A stretch of DNA of 63,739 bases from Marinomonas atlantica (GTDB lineage: Bacteria > Pseudomonadota > Gammaproteobacteria > Pseudomonadales > Marinomonadaceae). The DNA lies in the NCBI RefSeq assembly GCF_001639725.1, contig NZ_LTAW01000013.1, positions 1 through 63,739 of the forward strand, given 5' to 3'. Positions 41,537 through 50,625 of this stretch are shown piece after piece. Position 1 is the first letter of the stretch, and each line of letters begins with the position of its first letter. The position numbers and the translations under genes were made by a program. Under the pieces are notes generated by a model. It searched no databases. It saw only the letters and a program-made list of their open reading frames with translations, and had not been told where the DNA came from.

Positions 41537-42532
41537 ATGAAATCAGTAGAGATGGACAAGTCGGCAGAAGAAATTCTTAAGAGTACGGATGATTTTGATT
41601 TCGAAAATATAAATGACTCTGTGTCTGAGGAAGAGGCAGATGATTTTGAATCAGCGGTAAATGCTCGTTATGCAGACAACGACGCTAAGTCTTTGGATGT
41701 GACGCAGTTATATTTAAGCGAAATTGGTTATTCCCCGTTATTGACTGCAGAGGAAGAGGTTTACTTTTCTCGATTAGCATTAAAAGGCGATGAGGCAGCT
41801 CGTAAACGGATGATTGAGAGTAATTTACGTTTGGTCGTTAAGATTTCTCGTCGTTACTTAAATAGAGGCCTAACGCTCTTAGATTTGATCGAAGAGGGCA
41901 ATTTAGGTTTGATTCGTGCCGTTGAAAAATTTGACCCTGAACGAGGCTTTCGCTTTTCAACTTACGCTACGTGGTGGATTCGTCAAACCATAGAGCGTGC
42001 GATCATGAATCAGACACGAACAATCCGTTTGCCTATTCATGTAGTCAAAGAGCTGAATGTATATTTGCGAGCAGCTCGTGAGTTGACGCAAAAGCTTGAC
42101 CATGAGCCAAGCCCAGAAGAAATTGCGCAAATGTTGGACCGTCCTGTAGAGGATGTTCAACGTATGCTGAGTTTAAACGAACGAGTTAGCTCCATTGATT
42201 CCCCAGTTGGTGGATTAGACAGCGATAAAAGCTTAGTGGAGGTATTGGCTGATACCCAGCATGCTGGGCCTGAAGAGGATCGGCAAGAAGGCGATGTGCA
42301 TCATAATATTGAGCAGTTACTTGATGAGCTTAACGATAAGCAGTGTGAAGTGATTGCAAGACGTTTTGGTCTACGTGGCTATGAGCCAAGTACGCTTGAA
42401 GATGTTGGAGCTGAAATTGGATTGACACGAGAGCGTGTTCGACAAATACAAGTTGAGGCGTTGCGTAAATTGCGGATTATGTTACAGAACCGTGGTCTGT
42501 CATTAACGGACGTGATCAATCTAGACAGTTAG
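41537..42532 (+). CDS. rpoS: RNA polymerase sigma factor RpoS
   Basis: A 331-residue stationary-phase and general-stress sigma factor. The acidic region 1.1 is followed by 2.1-2.4 ([51 protein letters not shown]), region 3 and region 4 helix-turn-helix ([20 protein letters not shown]). ATG 41537 follows TTGAGGAGGG. The frame opens upstream at 41516. Region 1.1 is acidic, as in Pseudomonas-type RpoS. Confidence 0.97.
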   Translation: MKSVEMDKSAEEILKSTDDFDFENINDSVSEEEADDFESAVNARYADNDAKSLDVTQLYLSEIGYSPLLTAEEEVYFSRLALKGDEAARKRMIESNLRLVVKISRRYLNRGLTLLDLIEEGNLGLIRAVEKFDPERGFRFSTYATWWIRQTIERAIMNQTRTIRLPIHVVKELNVYLRAARELTQKLDHEPSPEEIAQMLDRPVEDVQRMLSLNERVSSIDSPVGGLDSDKSLVEVLADTQHAGPEEDRQEGDVHHNIEQLLDELNDKQCEVIARRFGLRGYEPSTLEDVGAEIGLTRERVRQIQVEALRKLRIMLQNRGLSLTDVINLDS

Positions 42533-42547
42533 TATTGTCAAAAACAT

Positions 42548-42583
42548 GAAAGCCCACTATCAAAAGATAGCTGGGGCTTTTAT
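42548..42583 (+). terminator. Probable terminator after rpoS
   Basis: AAAGCCC...TATC-AAAA-GATA...GGGGCTTTT forms an interrupted hairpin 15 bases past the rpoS stop, followed by a T-run. The internal mismatch lowers certainty. Confidence 0.65.
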
Positions 42584-42601
42584 GTTTAAAGCGGCAAATT
42601 A

Positions 42602-44035
42602 TTAAACTTCTTCGTACTCTAATGCGAGCTCATTAATTTGTTCGTCCACTCGAGTACGGTATTTCTCAGATAATCCTTTCACTGAATACGCCAATATTTC
42701 ATCGCCGCTTTCAAGCTCAATGATTTCCGGCAAACTCAATATAATTCGGTTTTGAATCTCAGGTACAGTGATGATCTCTTCACTCAATACAAGTTTATTG
42801 TGAGACTCGGAGAGTGCTAATGAATTGGCTAACGTTATAAAAGGTGTAATTTCTTCTGTGTTGATTTTATTGGCTTCGTACATACGTGAAATAGACTCGT
42901 CGCCATTGTGAAGCCCCATGTGGTAACTGATCTCTGGTACTTCTTCATATAGATCACTGCTCATTAATTTAATCAGTAATTCTTGGATGAGTTCAGCGCA
43001 ACAAGCTGCATTCATGTATAGATTATCGTCACAGTTTTTTGCTTGAAAAAGCATCAAGATACAATCTTTCTCATATTGGTGAACTTGGCCATTATAGTAT
43101 TCAGATGCTAAGAAAATGGTTCGGTAAATAGGTGTAAGCAAATTTGCGACTTGCAAAGGAGGGAGTTCGTCCCGCCATTGATTCAGGTGTTTTAATTGAA
43201 TAAATAAAGCACAGGATTCACGCTCTGACTCTTTGATTATCTGTTCAAAATTAATTTCAAATTGACCTTCTTTATCAACACTCGGTTCGGCTAAGTCGGG
43301 AGTTTGTATCTCTTTTTGTAGCGGAGCTTTTAGCTCAAGGCTCTGTAGTTGCTGAACATGATGAATTAGCTCATGAGCCTCTCGATAGCTTTTTTCTGGC
43401 ATGGGTGCATTGTTTGTACCATTGGTATACGCCTCTAACGCATCAGTGGCTCTTGTAATAGGAATGAACAAACGTCTTGTTATCAGTACTAAAATTATAC
43501 TGGTGATCGCGGTGAGAAAAATGCCTAAGCCGATGACCAAGTTGCTAATATGGCTCAAGGTATTCTGAGCGGATGACTTATCCAGCGTAATTAGAACATG
43601 GCCTACAACATCATCACGAAAGCGTATCGGGGAGCTGTAGACTCGATGCTTGTCAGAAGGGCGAAGGTCGACCTCACTTTTAGACTGGTTGCCATTGATA
43701 TTCGCTTCGGCAAGCAGTTCGTCTTTTTTGTTGTACACGCGTGCACTCAAAATATTGTCGCTGACAACAAGACGGTTCAACAAAACATTTAAACTGAGTA
43801 GATCATTGGTCAAGATCGATTGGGTTGCGTTAAAAGCGGCTTGGGTCGCTAAGCTGCTGCCCAGTACATCGGTTTGTTGATTAAGATGTTTGTCAACAGC
43901 AGATGTAACCGAAAACCATACGGTCGACAGTGTAATTAGAATCAGTGCTAAATAGGTTGACAATAAAATGCTTGCTGAAGAGCATTTTTTAAGCAGCTGA
44001 TAATACCCTGATGATAGTTTTTTTAAGGTGTCCAT
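42602..44035 (-). CDS. AhpA/YtjB-like membrane protein with cyclase-like domain
   Basis: A membrane protein divergent from serB, where the AhpA/YtjB (SMP_2) family sits. From ATG 44035 (477 residues) it has two transmembrane helices (about 20-42 and 168-190) around a periplasmic domain, a HAMP-like stretch, then about 260 cytoplasmic residues. The latter resembles a class III cyclase fold: ALFIQLKHLNQW...YYNGQVHQYEKDCILMLFQA recalls ...G-hhKxxGDxhhAxF. Expected catalytic metal aspartates are not clear, so any activity is doubtful. The frame opens at 44083; either start is possible. Confidence 0.7.
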   Translation of the reverse strand: MDTLKKLSSGYYQLLKKCSSASILLSTYLALILITLSTVWFSVTSAVDKHLNQQTDVLGSSLATQAAFNATQSILTNDLLSLNVLLNRLVVSDNILSARVYNKKDELLAEANINGNQSKSEVDLRPSDKHRVYSSPIRFRDDVVGHVLITLDKSSAQNTLSHISNLVIGLGIFLTAITSIILVLITRRLFIPITRATDALEAYTNGTNNAPMPEKSYREAHELIHHVQQLQSLELKAPLQKEIQTPDLAEPSVDKEGQFEINFEQIIKESERESCALFIQLKHLNQWRDELPPLQVANLLTPIYRTIFLASEYYNGQVHQYEKDCILMLFQAKNCDDNLYMNAACCAELIQELLIKLMSSDLYEEVPEISYHMGLHNGDESISRMYEANKINTEEITPFITLANSLALSESHNKLVLSEEIITVPEIQNRIILSLPEIIELESGDEILAYSVKGLSEKYRTRVDEQINELALEYEEV

Positions 44036-44147
44036 CGACGTCCCGGTACAAATATTAAGTAGGTATCTAGTTGATATACCCAATGATTTATTGGCGTTCT
44101 TATAGGTTTACGGATCTAGATGGCATTTCTTTAGGTCTTAATTGTGG

Positions 44148-44176
44148 TTAGCGTCTGTATGGGGATTTGATATAGT
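44148..44176 (+). promoter_or_regulatory. Possible serB promoter
   Basis: TATAGT (44171-44176) is a good -10 box and TTAGCG (44148-44153) a weak -35 box 17 bases upstream, just before the serB ribosome-binding site AGGAG. The match is modest. Confidence 0.35.
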
Positions 44177-44202
44177 AAGTGTCCCCATTATCAGGAGTTG
44201 TT

Positions 44203-45120
44203 ATGACCGCTTCGATTACGCTTATAGGCGATCATCTCGCCGACTACTTGCCAACCTTTGAAGCTTGGCTTGAACAACAATTATTAGAGACTTCGACAAG
44301 AGTTCTGACAAATCCTCAAGACGTATTTTGTGTTCAGCGCTACGACCTTAGCACTACCATCGACGATGGTAAATATGAAGAGCTTCGGGTGCAATTGTTA
44401 GCCATGGCGGATGCGTCTGGAATCGACCATATTTTCCAACCTTTTACACCAATACTTTCTGAGCCGGGGTTAGCTGTCTTTGATATGGACTCTACGCTGA
44501 TTAAAGCTGAAGTTATGGACGAGTTAGCGGTGGAGATGGGAATAGGTGAACAAATTGCGGCCGTAACAGCCAGTGCGATGCGTGGTGAAATCGATTTTAC
44601 TGAGAGCTTTGTGCAGCGTTTGTCGTTTTTAAACGGTTTGAGCAGCGATGTGATGGATTCTGTTTACCAGCGTATAGAGCATATGGATGGCATTTCAATA
44701 TTGATGGAAGTACTGCATAAATTTGGTTGGAAGACGGCTATTTTATCGGGAGGTTTTACCTACTTTGCCGATCGTGTACAGCAAGATTATGGTATGACCG
44801 AAGTACATGCGAATGAATTAGACATTGTAGGCGGAACATTGACCGGTAAGCACATTGGCCCCATTGTCGATGCGAAGCGTAAGCAGCAACTGCTAGCACA
44901 GTTGAAAGAGCAATATTCTGTACCTTATTCCCAGACGATAGCGTGTGGCGATGGTGCCAATGATTTGCTTATGCTTAATGATGCAGGGTTAGGGGTAGCA
45001 TTGCATGCTAAACCGATTGTGCGTAAACAAGCGCCGTGTCCAATGAGCCAGTTGGGGTTAGAAGGAGTGCTTTACTTGTTAGGACTTAGTTCAGACGAGA
45101 TCACTGAATCTGTAACCTAA
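44203..45120 (+). CDS. serB: Phosphoserine phosphatase
   Basis: A 305-residue HAD phosphatase catalysing the last step of serine synthesis. ATG 44203 follows AGGAG. Motif I is FDMDSTL with Asp94 and Asp96; LSGGFTYFADRV is motif II and CGDGANDLLML carries the metal-binding aspartates. An ACT-like N-terminal half precedes it, as in SerB of pseudomonads. The frame opens at 44179 without support. Divergent from the AhpA-like gene. Confidence 0.97.
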   Translation: MTASITLIGDHLADYLPTFEAWLEQQLLETSTRVLTNPQDVFCVQRYDLSTTIDDGKYEELRVQLLAMADASGIDHIFQPFTPILSEPGLAVFDMDSTLIKAEVMDELAVEMGIGEQIAAVTASAMRGEIDFTESFVQRLSFLNGLSSDVMDSVYQRIEHMDGISILMEVLHKFGWKTAILSGGFTYFADRVQQDYGMTEVHANELDIVGGTLTGKHIGPIVDAKRKQQLLAQLKEQYSVPYSQTIACGDGANDLLMLNDAGLGVALHAKPIVRKQAPCPMSQLGLEGVLYLLGLSSDEITESVT

Positions 45121-45129
45121 CCAGCATTA

Positions 45130-45165
45130 AGCTCCTTAAAGCAATGCTTTAGGGAGCACTTTGCT
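45130..45165 (+). terminator. Probable terminator after serB
   Basis: GCTCCTTAAAGC and GCTTTAGGGAGC form a 12-bp stem (one T-G pair) with an AAT loop, followed by ACTTTGCTTTT. It lies between convergent serB and the HepT-like gene. Confidence 0.65.
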
Positions 45166-45166
45166 T

Positions 45167-45595
45167 TTAATGGTCCTCTTGAACAAGTCTTGAGGTCCAC
45201 TCTTTAGTAAGTACTTCTACTAAGGCGTAGCGTCGTAAGGATAATGCCGAAGACAGTTCGATGAAATTCTCATCTAAGTAATCAAATAGTATCTTTTGGC
45301 GCAGTTCCACCAGTACTCGAATCTGCTCACCTTGTTCATAGGTTACGTCTTTGTGTTCTATTAAAGCATCCAGTACTTGATCCCGACGTTCAACAGAAAC
45401 ATCATAGTGATGTTTAAGTACATAACGAGCGAAATCGAGCATCGAGGCCACTAATAATTGGAAGGTGTGTTCCACGGCCATTATCTCATCTTGAGTAAGC
45501 TGATCGTTTCGATCTTTTTGACGATGAACATCAAGACGTTTAATCATCTCGTGTTGATGTTCATACAATGACGCTTCCCAGTTTCTATCTCTCAC
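45167..45595 (-). CDS. HepT-like protein lacking the catalytic His
   Basis: A 142-residue helical protein. The core from residue about 35 on follows the HepT/DUF86 pattern: QDEIMAVEHTFQLLVASMLDFARY, then RRDQVLDALIEHKDV, then LRQKILFDYLDENFIEL. The HepT ribonuclease motif is R-x4-H-x-Y (RNxxxHxY); here it reads RQKILFDY, so the His is replaced by Phe while Arg and Tyr remain. No nucleotidyltransferase (MntA) partner lies beside it. It follows moeA by 44 bases on the same strand. Probably not an active toxin. The family call is inferred by eye. Confidence 0.6.
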   Translation of the reverse strand: MRDRNWEASLYEHQHEMIKRLDVHRQKDRNDQLTQDEIMAVEHTFQLLVASMLDFARYVLKHHYDVSVERRDQVLDALIEHKDVTYEQGEQIRVLVELRQKILFDYLDENFIELSSALSLRRYALVEVLTKEWTSRLVQEDH

Positions 45596-45639
45596 AACGG
45601 TTACTCCTAATAATAGGGGATAGATCCATTAAGTGTAGT

Positions 45640-46830
45640 TTAGAAGCTGTTAAATGGGTAAAAGTCGAATTCACTATTTGGCGAAATATTGTGCTCCGCT
45701 GGTACATGTAAGTAACCATCTGTTTGGCAGGCAGCCAATAAAGCACCAGAACTTTGTTGAACGTGCGGTGTTGCAACGCCGTTGTTTACATGCACCCTTA
45801 AGAATTCATCTCGAGACTTATTTCCCTTACGCGAAAAATCGCATTTGACTGGTAAGGGCTTCGGTAAGTCTAAGTTTTCACCTGCGGCTGTTGCCAGTGC
45901 CAGTCTTGCAAACAGGTGGAATGTGACCAGAGTAGAGCTGGGATTACCTGGTAATCCCAGCAAAGGTGTATCAAATACCTTGGCAAACACTAAGGGCTTA
46001 CCTGGTTTTATAGCGATCTTCCAAAGATGCAACTGACCATTTTTTTCAATGGTGGCTTTTACATGGTCTTCTTCGCCTACAGAAACACCGCCAGAAGAGA
46101 CAATGATATCGGAGCAGTCACTGAGTTCTTTCAGGGCCGTTTGTGTGGCTTCTACGGAATCCATAGCATGTCGGCGTAAACTTACCTGATGTCCCGCACT
46201 GATTACTAATGACTCAATAAGTGGGCCATTTGAGTTGTAAATTTGCCCGGCCGTAAGAGGTTGACCAGGTTGCTGTAATTCATCACCTGTGGTGAGAACA
46301 CCCACTCTTAATGGTGTAAAGACGTCGACGCAGGTAATACCAATACTGGCTAATACACCAATATCTATGGCAGATAAGCGCTTTCCTGCGGCTAACACCA
46401 GGGCATCTTTTGCAATGTCTTGTCCCGCTGGACGAATATTATCGTTTGGCTTTACGGCCTGAAGAAACGTAATATGGTCGTTTTGTTGCCTGGTATTTTC
46501 TTGCATCACAACGGCGTCAGCCCCAGCAGGGATTTCGGCGCCAGTGAAAATACGAGCGCAGGTGCCTGGCGTGAGAGGCGTTGGGGCGTTACCCGCTGCA
46601 ATGCGTTGCGAAACCGATAATGTTGCACTGTCTTGCAAATCACGGGTGCAAACGGCAAAACCGTCCATCGCACTGTTGGCCGCAGGGGGGACGTCAATGT
46701 GAGAGATAATATCCTGAGACAAAATGCGTCCCAGAGCATGGTCTAATGAAACACGCTCGGTTAACGTTGCATGGGACAGGGTGTTTTTAATGTGCTGAAT
46801 CGCGTCTTTAAAAGGCATTAATGCCGTCAT
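45640..46830 (-). CDS. moeA: Molybdopterin molybdotransferase MoeA
   Basis: A 396-residue enzyme that inserts molybdate into adenylylated molybdopterin. Characteristic segments are DVPPAANSAMDGFAV, IFTGAEIPAGADAVVMQE, GVLTTGDEL and SSGGVSVGEEDHV, followed by KPGKPLVFA and LPGNPSSTLVTF. Last of moaA-moaB-moeA; only 3 bases separate it from moaB. Confidence 0.96.
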   Translation of the reverse strand: MTALMPFKDAIQHIKNTLSHATLTERVSLDHALGRILSQDIISHIDVPPAANSAMDGFAVCTRDLQDSATLSVSQRIAAGNAPTPLTPGTCARIFTGAEIPAGADAVVMQENTRQQNDHITFLQAVKPNDNIRPAGQDIAKDALVLAAGKRLSAIDIGVLASIGITCVDVFTPLRVGVLTTGDELQQPGQPLTAGQIYNSNGPLIESLVISAGHQVSLRRHAMDSVEATQTALKELSDCSDIIVSSGGVSVGEEDHVKATIEKNGQLHLWKIAIKPGKPLVFAKVFDTPLLGLPGNPSSTLVTFHLFARLALATAAGENLDLPKPLPVKCDFSRKGNKSRDEFLRVHVNNGVATPHVQQSSGALLAACQTDGYLHVPAEHNISPNSEFDFYPFNSF

Positions 46831-46833
46831 GAA

Positions 46834-47373
46834 TTATACCTCGTGAACAGGGGGTTGGTATGGCCCCAAAAGCATCGTAACGAAGTTACATGGACGATGA
46901 CGTGCATCTAACTGCTCTTGGATAATACCGCTCCACGCAGTTCGACAAGCTCCTGTAGAGCCAGGTAAGCAGAAAATAAGTGTTTTATTGGCAAGGCCTG
47001 CAAGTGCTCTAGATTGAATTGTCGAGGTGCCAATTTCTTCATAAGATATTTGGCGGAAAAGCTCACCAAAACCATCGACTTCTTTGTCCAGCAACGGCAT
47101 GATGGCTTCCGGCGTACTGTCACGTGAGTAAAAACCAGTACCGCCTGTGATCAAGACAACGTGCGCTCTGTCATCAGCTATCCAGTTGGATACCACGGCG
47201 CGCATGGCATAAACATCATCTTTTACAATCGCTCGCTCACCGAGATTATGTCCGGCGTCTTGAAGCATGGTAATGAGCGCTTCACCGGATGTGTCTTCTG
47301 CAATACCGCGGGTATCAGAAACGGTTAATACATTGATGTTAAGCGGGCGAAAAGGGGACGGGGTTTTAGCCAT
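46834..47373 (-). CDS. moaB: Molybdopterin adenylyltransferase-like MoaB
   Basis: A 179-residue MoaB/MogA-family protein. The molybdopterin-binding motif TGGTGFYSRDSTPEAI and the upstream LTVSDTRG are present, as is the C-terminal FCLPGSTGACRTAW. It adenylylates molybdopterin before MoeA acts, or plays a related role. Central gene of a tight moaA-moaB-moeA operon. Confidence 0.94.
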   Translation of the reverse strand: MAKTPSPFRPLNINVLTVSDTRGIAEDTSGEALITMLQDAGHNLGERAIVKDDVYAMRAVVSNWIADDRAHVVLITGGTGFYSRDSTPEAIMPLLDKEVDGFGELFRQISYEEIGTSTIQSRALAGLANKTLIFCLPGSTGACRTAWSGIIQEQLDARHRPCNFVTMLLGPYQPPVHEV

Positions 47374-47387
47374 AATAAAATCCTTTG

Positions 47388-48383
47388 TTAACCGCCAGTG
47401 GCGCTCATGAAGCGCAGAATTTGGGGTTCTTCATCTAAATTAAAGTGGTGTTTCTCGGGTTTGAGTACTAAAGAATCAATAATACTCTGCTGTAATAAAT
47501 CTGCATCGTCGGGATGAGTTCGTAGCACCGATTTTAAATCTTTTGAATGCTCATTGCCCAAGCAAAGTAACAGGCGACCTTCTGCCGTCAAGCGTACTCG
47601 ATTGCATGTACTGCAAAAATTATGACTGTGTGGGGAAATGAATCCTACTTGCTGGCTTTCTCCGGCAATGTCGTAATAGCGTGAAGGCCCGCCAGTCGAG
47701 CGTTCTGAAAGGCTCAGTTGCCAGCGGTGTTGTAAACGTTCTAGTAACTCGTCACTGGATATGTAGACCTTGGCACGATCATGGTGAGAAATCTGACCCA
47801 ATGGCATTTCTTCAATAAAACTAATGTCCATTTTATGGGCTATTGCAAATTCAACTAAGTCTTCTATTTCGTCATCATTATGACCACCTAGGATCACGGC
47901 ATTCAGCTTTAATTGCTTAAAGGGGAGTTTGCTGACTGTTTTGATGCCACGTAATACTTGGTCGAGTTTATCCCGACGTGTAAGCTCTTCAAAGCGTTCA
48001 CGTTTAAGGGTGTCTAAACTAATATTGATGCGAGAAACACCTGCGTCGTATAGCTGCTGGCCCATTTTTTCAAGCTGTGAACCATTCGTTGTAATGGTGA
48101 GCTCATCAAGTCCAGGTAGAGCAGCTATTTGCTTTAGAGCAAACAGAATGTCCTTTCGTACCAGAGGTTCTCCGCCCGTAATACGGATTTTTCGAGTGCC
48201 TAATGCTACGAATGAGCTTGCAACTTGAACGATCTCTTCTAGAGATAAAATATCGCGACGAGGCAAGAAAGTTGCGTTCTCATCCATGCAGTAGGTACAG
48301 CGAAAATCACAGCGGTCCGTCACCGAAATACGTAAATAATCAATTTTTCGACCAAACGGATCGATGAGCTTGGAATCTGACAC
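47388..48383 (-). CDS. moaA: GTP 3',8-cyclase MoaA
   Basis: A 331-residue radical SAM enzyme that starts molybdopterin synthesis from GTP. The radical SAM cluster is CDFRCTYC (residues about 25-32), the second [4Fe-4S] is bound by CSTCNRVRL and a third Cys in LLLCLGNE, and the essential C-terminal Gly-Gly is intact (ATGG). The start codon is GTG 48383 with GAGG upstream. First gene of the moa/moe operon. Confidence 0.97.
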   Translation of the reverse strand: MSDSKLIDPFGRKIDYLRISVTDRCDFRCTYCMDENATFLPRRDILSLEEIVQVASSFVALGTRKIRITGGEPLVRKDILFALKQIAALPGLDELTITTNGSQLEKMGQQLYDAGVSRINISLDTLKRERFEELTRRDKLDQVLRGIKTVSKLPFKQLKLNAVILGGHNDDEIEDLVEFAIAHKMDISFIEEMPLGQISHHDRAKVYISSDELLERLQHRWQLSLSERSTGGPSRYYDIAGESQQVGFISPHSHNFCSTCNRVRLTAEGRLLLCLGNEHSKDLKSVLRTHPDDADLLQQSIIDSLVLKPEKHHFNLDEEPQILRFMSATGG

Positions 48384-48428
48384 TTGAATTGGCCTCGCTA
48401 CAATTTGCTAATAGAAGCAAAATTTATC

Positions 48429-48450
48429 TACAGAGGTAAAGTCTCTCTGT
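48429..48450 (-). other. Hairpin in the moaA leader
   Basis: ACAGAG and CTCTGT pair across a 9-base loop in the moaA 5' region; a second, TTTGC...GCAAA, lies closer to the gene. The arrangement is too simple to match the known Moco riboswitch motif. Confidence 0.3.
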
Positions 48451-48473
48451 ATTGACTGCGGCTTACGTTATGT

Positions 48474-48493
48474 TCAAATAACGCAATATTTGA
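48474..48493. promoter_or_regulatory. Inverted repeat in the moaA/tesB divergent region
   Basis: TCAAAT-N8-ATTTGA (48474-48493) is a perfect 6-bp-arm dyad 38 bases upstream of the tesB start. It may bind a regulator of either gene. It does not match the FNR consensus (TTGAT-N4-ATCAA). Confidence 0.4.
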
Positions 48494-48530
48494 GTGCAAT
48501 TAGAACCACTATAGGAATAGGGGAATCACA

Positions 48531-49391
48531 GTGCGTAGTGTTATACATAATTTGATCGATATACTCACTTTGAATCGGGTTTCTGACACTAAATTTGTCG
48601 GTAAGAGTCAAGATTTAGGGTTTCCTAAGGTCTTTGGCGGACAAGTTGTTGGTCAAGCATTGAGTGCAGCGGCACAAACCGTTCCTGAAGGACGAGTGCC
48701 GCATTCGTTACACAGCTACTTTATTCGTCCTGGAGATGCGAAGCAAATAATCGACTATGATGTTGAGACAGTGCGAGACGGTGGAAGTTTCAGTGTTCGT
48801 CGTGTTATTGCCAGCCAAAACCAGAAAACCATTTTGGTGATGACGGCTTCGTTTCAAAAACATGAAGAGGGACTCTCCCATCAAGAATCTATGCCAAATG
48901 TACCTGGCCCCGAAAATTTTAAATCAGAACTCAGTTTATTCCAGAAACATGCTGAAGAGATCCCACCTAAAATTCGCAGCTTATTGACCGCTGAACGGCC
49001 GATCGAATACCGCATTGTGGAAAATCAAAATCCGTTTCGTCCGCGTCCTGGATTGCCAGCTCGTCATATGTGGATACGAAGTATTTCTCCTCTTCCTGAT
49101 AATGAATTAGTGCATCAATCAATGTTGGCTTATACCACTGATTATGGCTTTTTAGAGACTGCACTTCAGCCGCATGGAATTTCTATTGGTAATCCAAATT
49201 TGAACATTGCTAGTCTTGATCATGCTATTTGGTTTCATCGCCCATTTCGATTAGATGACTGGTTATTATATGTTGCCGATAGCCCATCTGCTTCTGGGGC
49301 TCGAGGTTTTGTACGAGGGAAAATTTTTAATAAGACGGGAGAGTTGGTTGCTTCTACTGCCCAAGAAGGGCTGATTCGTCTATTTCGTTAA
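48531..49391 (+). CDS. tesB: Acyl-CoA thioesterase II
   Basis: A 286-residue double hot-dog thioesterase that hydrolyses medium- and long-chain acyl-CoAs. FGGQVVGQALSAAAQTV is in the first domain and SLDHAIWFHRPFRLDDWLLY in the second, containing the catalytic-site Asp. The start is GTG 48531 with AGGGG upstream. Monocistronic and divergent from moaA. Confidence 0.95.
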   Translation: MRSVIHNLIDILTLNRVSDTKFVGKSQDLGFPKVFGGQVVGQALSAAAQTVPEGRVPHSLHSYFIRPGDAKQIIDYDVETVRDGGSFSVRRVIASQNQKTILVMTASFQKHEEGLSHQESMPNVPGPENFKSELSLFQKHAEEIPPKIRSLLTAERPIEYRIVENQNPFRPRPGLPARHMWIRSISPLPDNELVHQSMLAYTTDYGFLETALQPHGISIGNPNLNIASLDHAIWFHRPFRLDDWLLYVADSPSASGARGFVRGKIFNKTGELVASTAQEGLIRLFR

Positions 49392-49483
49392 AATCAGCAA
49401 TGCGTACTTCTCTCTCATGAACGTGCTTTTTAGTGGATGATCCATAGTATGATTTGAATTTTGTTTATCTAGGGAGGATGTTT

Positions 49484-50554
49484 CTATAGTTTATTTTGTT
49501 GTTGGCGAAGGGCCCAATCAACATGTACTAAGAGCTTGTCCGATGCATTCGTTCGAGCGTTATCTAAAGCGGTGATAGCGGCCTTGGAATAGGGCGCATT
49601 GCCTAGCGCGACAGCGATGTTGCGTCGCCAGTTTTCATATCCAGTTCTTCTTATGGGGGAGCCCGCAGTTTTATTTAGAAACGTTTCCTCGTCCCACTCA
49701 AACAAAGTTAGTAGGTCTTCACTGTCTAGATTGTGTCTTGGTTGAAAATCATCTTCTAGGGTGTGTTTGGCAAACTTTGTCCAAGGGCAAACCAATTGGC
49801 AATCATCGCAACCAAAAATTCGATTACCCATTTTTCCGCGCAGTTCTTCAGGGATAATGCCATCGTATTCAATGGTTAAATAAGAAATGCATTTACTGGC
49901 GTCCAAAACCCATGGTTTAACAAAGGCATTGGTTGGGCATTTATCCAAGCATGCAGTGCAACTGCCGCAATGGCGCTGTGGCGTTTGCGGGTCAACGGGT
50001 AAAGGAAGATTTGTAAAAACCTCGCCTAATAAAAACCAACTACCTGCTTTGGGTGACAATAATAGTGTGTTCTTGCCAATCCAGCCCATGCCTGCTTGCT
50101 CAGCGATTTGACGTTCTAAGACAGGGGCACTATCAACAAAGGCGCGATAACCATGATCACCAACCTCTTCTTCAATGCGCTTTGCTAACTGAGTCAGTCG
50201 TTTGCGAATAAGCTTGTGGTAATCACGTCCAAGTGCATAACGAGCAATATAGGCTTTTTCAGGGGTTTTCAGGCGTTTTACCGTTTCCACGGATTCAGGT
50301 AGATAGGCCATGCTCAAACTGATGACGCGTTGAGTACCTTTATGAAGATTTGCTGGTTGAAAACGTAGATCATCATGATTGGCAAGGTAATCCATTTCGC
50401 CATGATAACCCTGCTCAAGCCAAGCGTGAAAATCCTCACGATATTGTTCTAGTTCAGGATTTACAATACGGCAGTCACTAAAGCCAAATTCTTTGGCCCA
50501 AGTTTTGATGTTGTTGGCAATATGCTGCAAGGAGGCTTCGTCAAAAGAGGGCAT
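49484..50554 (-). CDS. queG: Epoxyqueuosine reductase QueG
   Basis: A cobalamin-dependent enzyme of about 356 residues that reduces epoxyqueuosine to queuosine in tRNA. Two 4Fe-4S clusters are bound by HCGSCTACLDKCPTNA and GCDDCQLVCPW. The catalytic-site Asp is in AFVDSAPVLERQ, and GWIGKNTLLLS is a family hallmark. A C-terminal HEAT-like segment follows. ATG 50554 is preferred to GTG 50560; neither has a strong ribosome-binding site. Confidence 0.95.
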   Translation of the reverse strand: MPSFDEASLQHIANNIKTWAKEFGFSDCRIVNPELEQYREDFHAWLEQGYHGEMDYLANHDDLRFQPANLHKGTQRVISLSMAYLPESVETVKRLKTPEKAYIARYALGRDYHKLIRKRLTQLAKRIEEEVGDHGYRAFVDSAPVLERQIAEQAGMGWIGKNTLLLSPKAGSWFLLGEVFTNLPLPVDPQTPQRHCGSCTACLDKCPTNAFVKPWVLDASKCISYLTIEYDGIIPEELRGKMGNRIFGCDDCQLVCPWTKFAKHTLEDDFQPRHNLDSEDLLTLFEWDEETFLNKTAGSPIRRTGYENWRRNIAVALGNAPYSKAAITALDNARTNASDKLLVHVDWALRQQQNKL

Positions 50555-50625
50555 AAACACTACATGAGGTCATTCAAGGAAGTAGGAGCTTAAAAGCCCC
50601 TACTGATACGAAGGCAGAAAAATTT

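Noticed and set aside
45167..45595. Active toxin-antitoxin system
   Set aside because: No antitoxin gene is adjacent and the catalytic His of the HepT motif is absent.
48384..48530. Moco riboswitch upstream of moaA
   Set aside because: Only two simple hairpins are visible in a 147-base region shared with tesB. The conserved Moco core is not evident.
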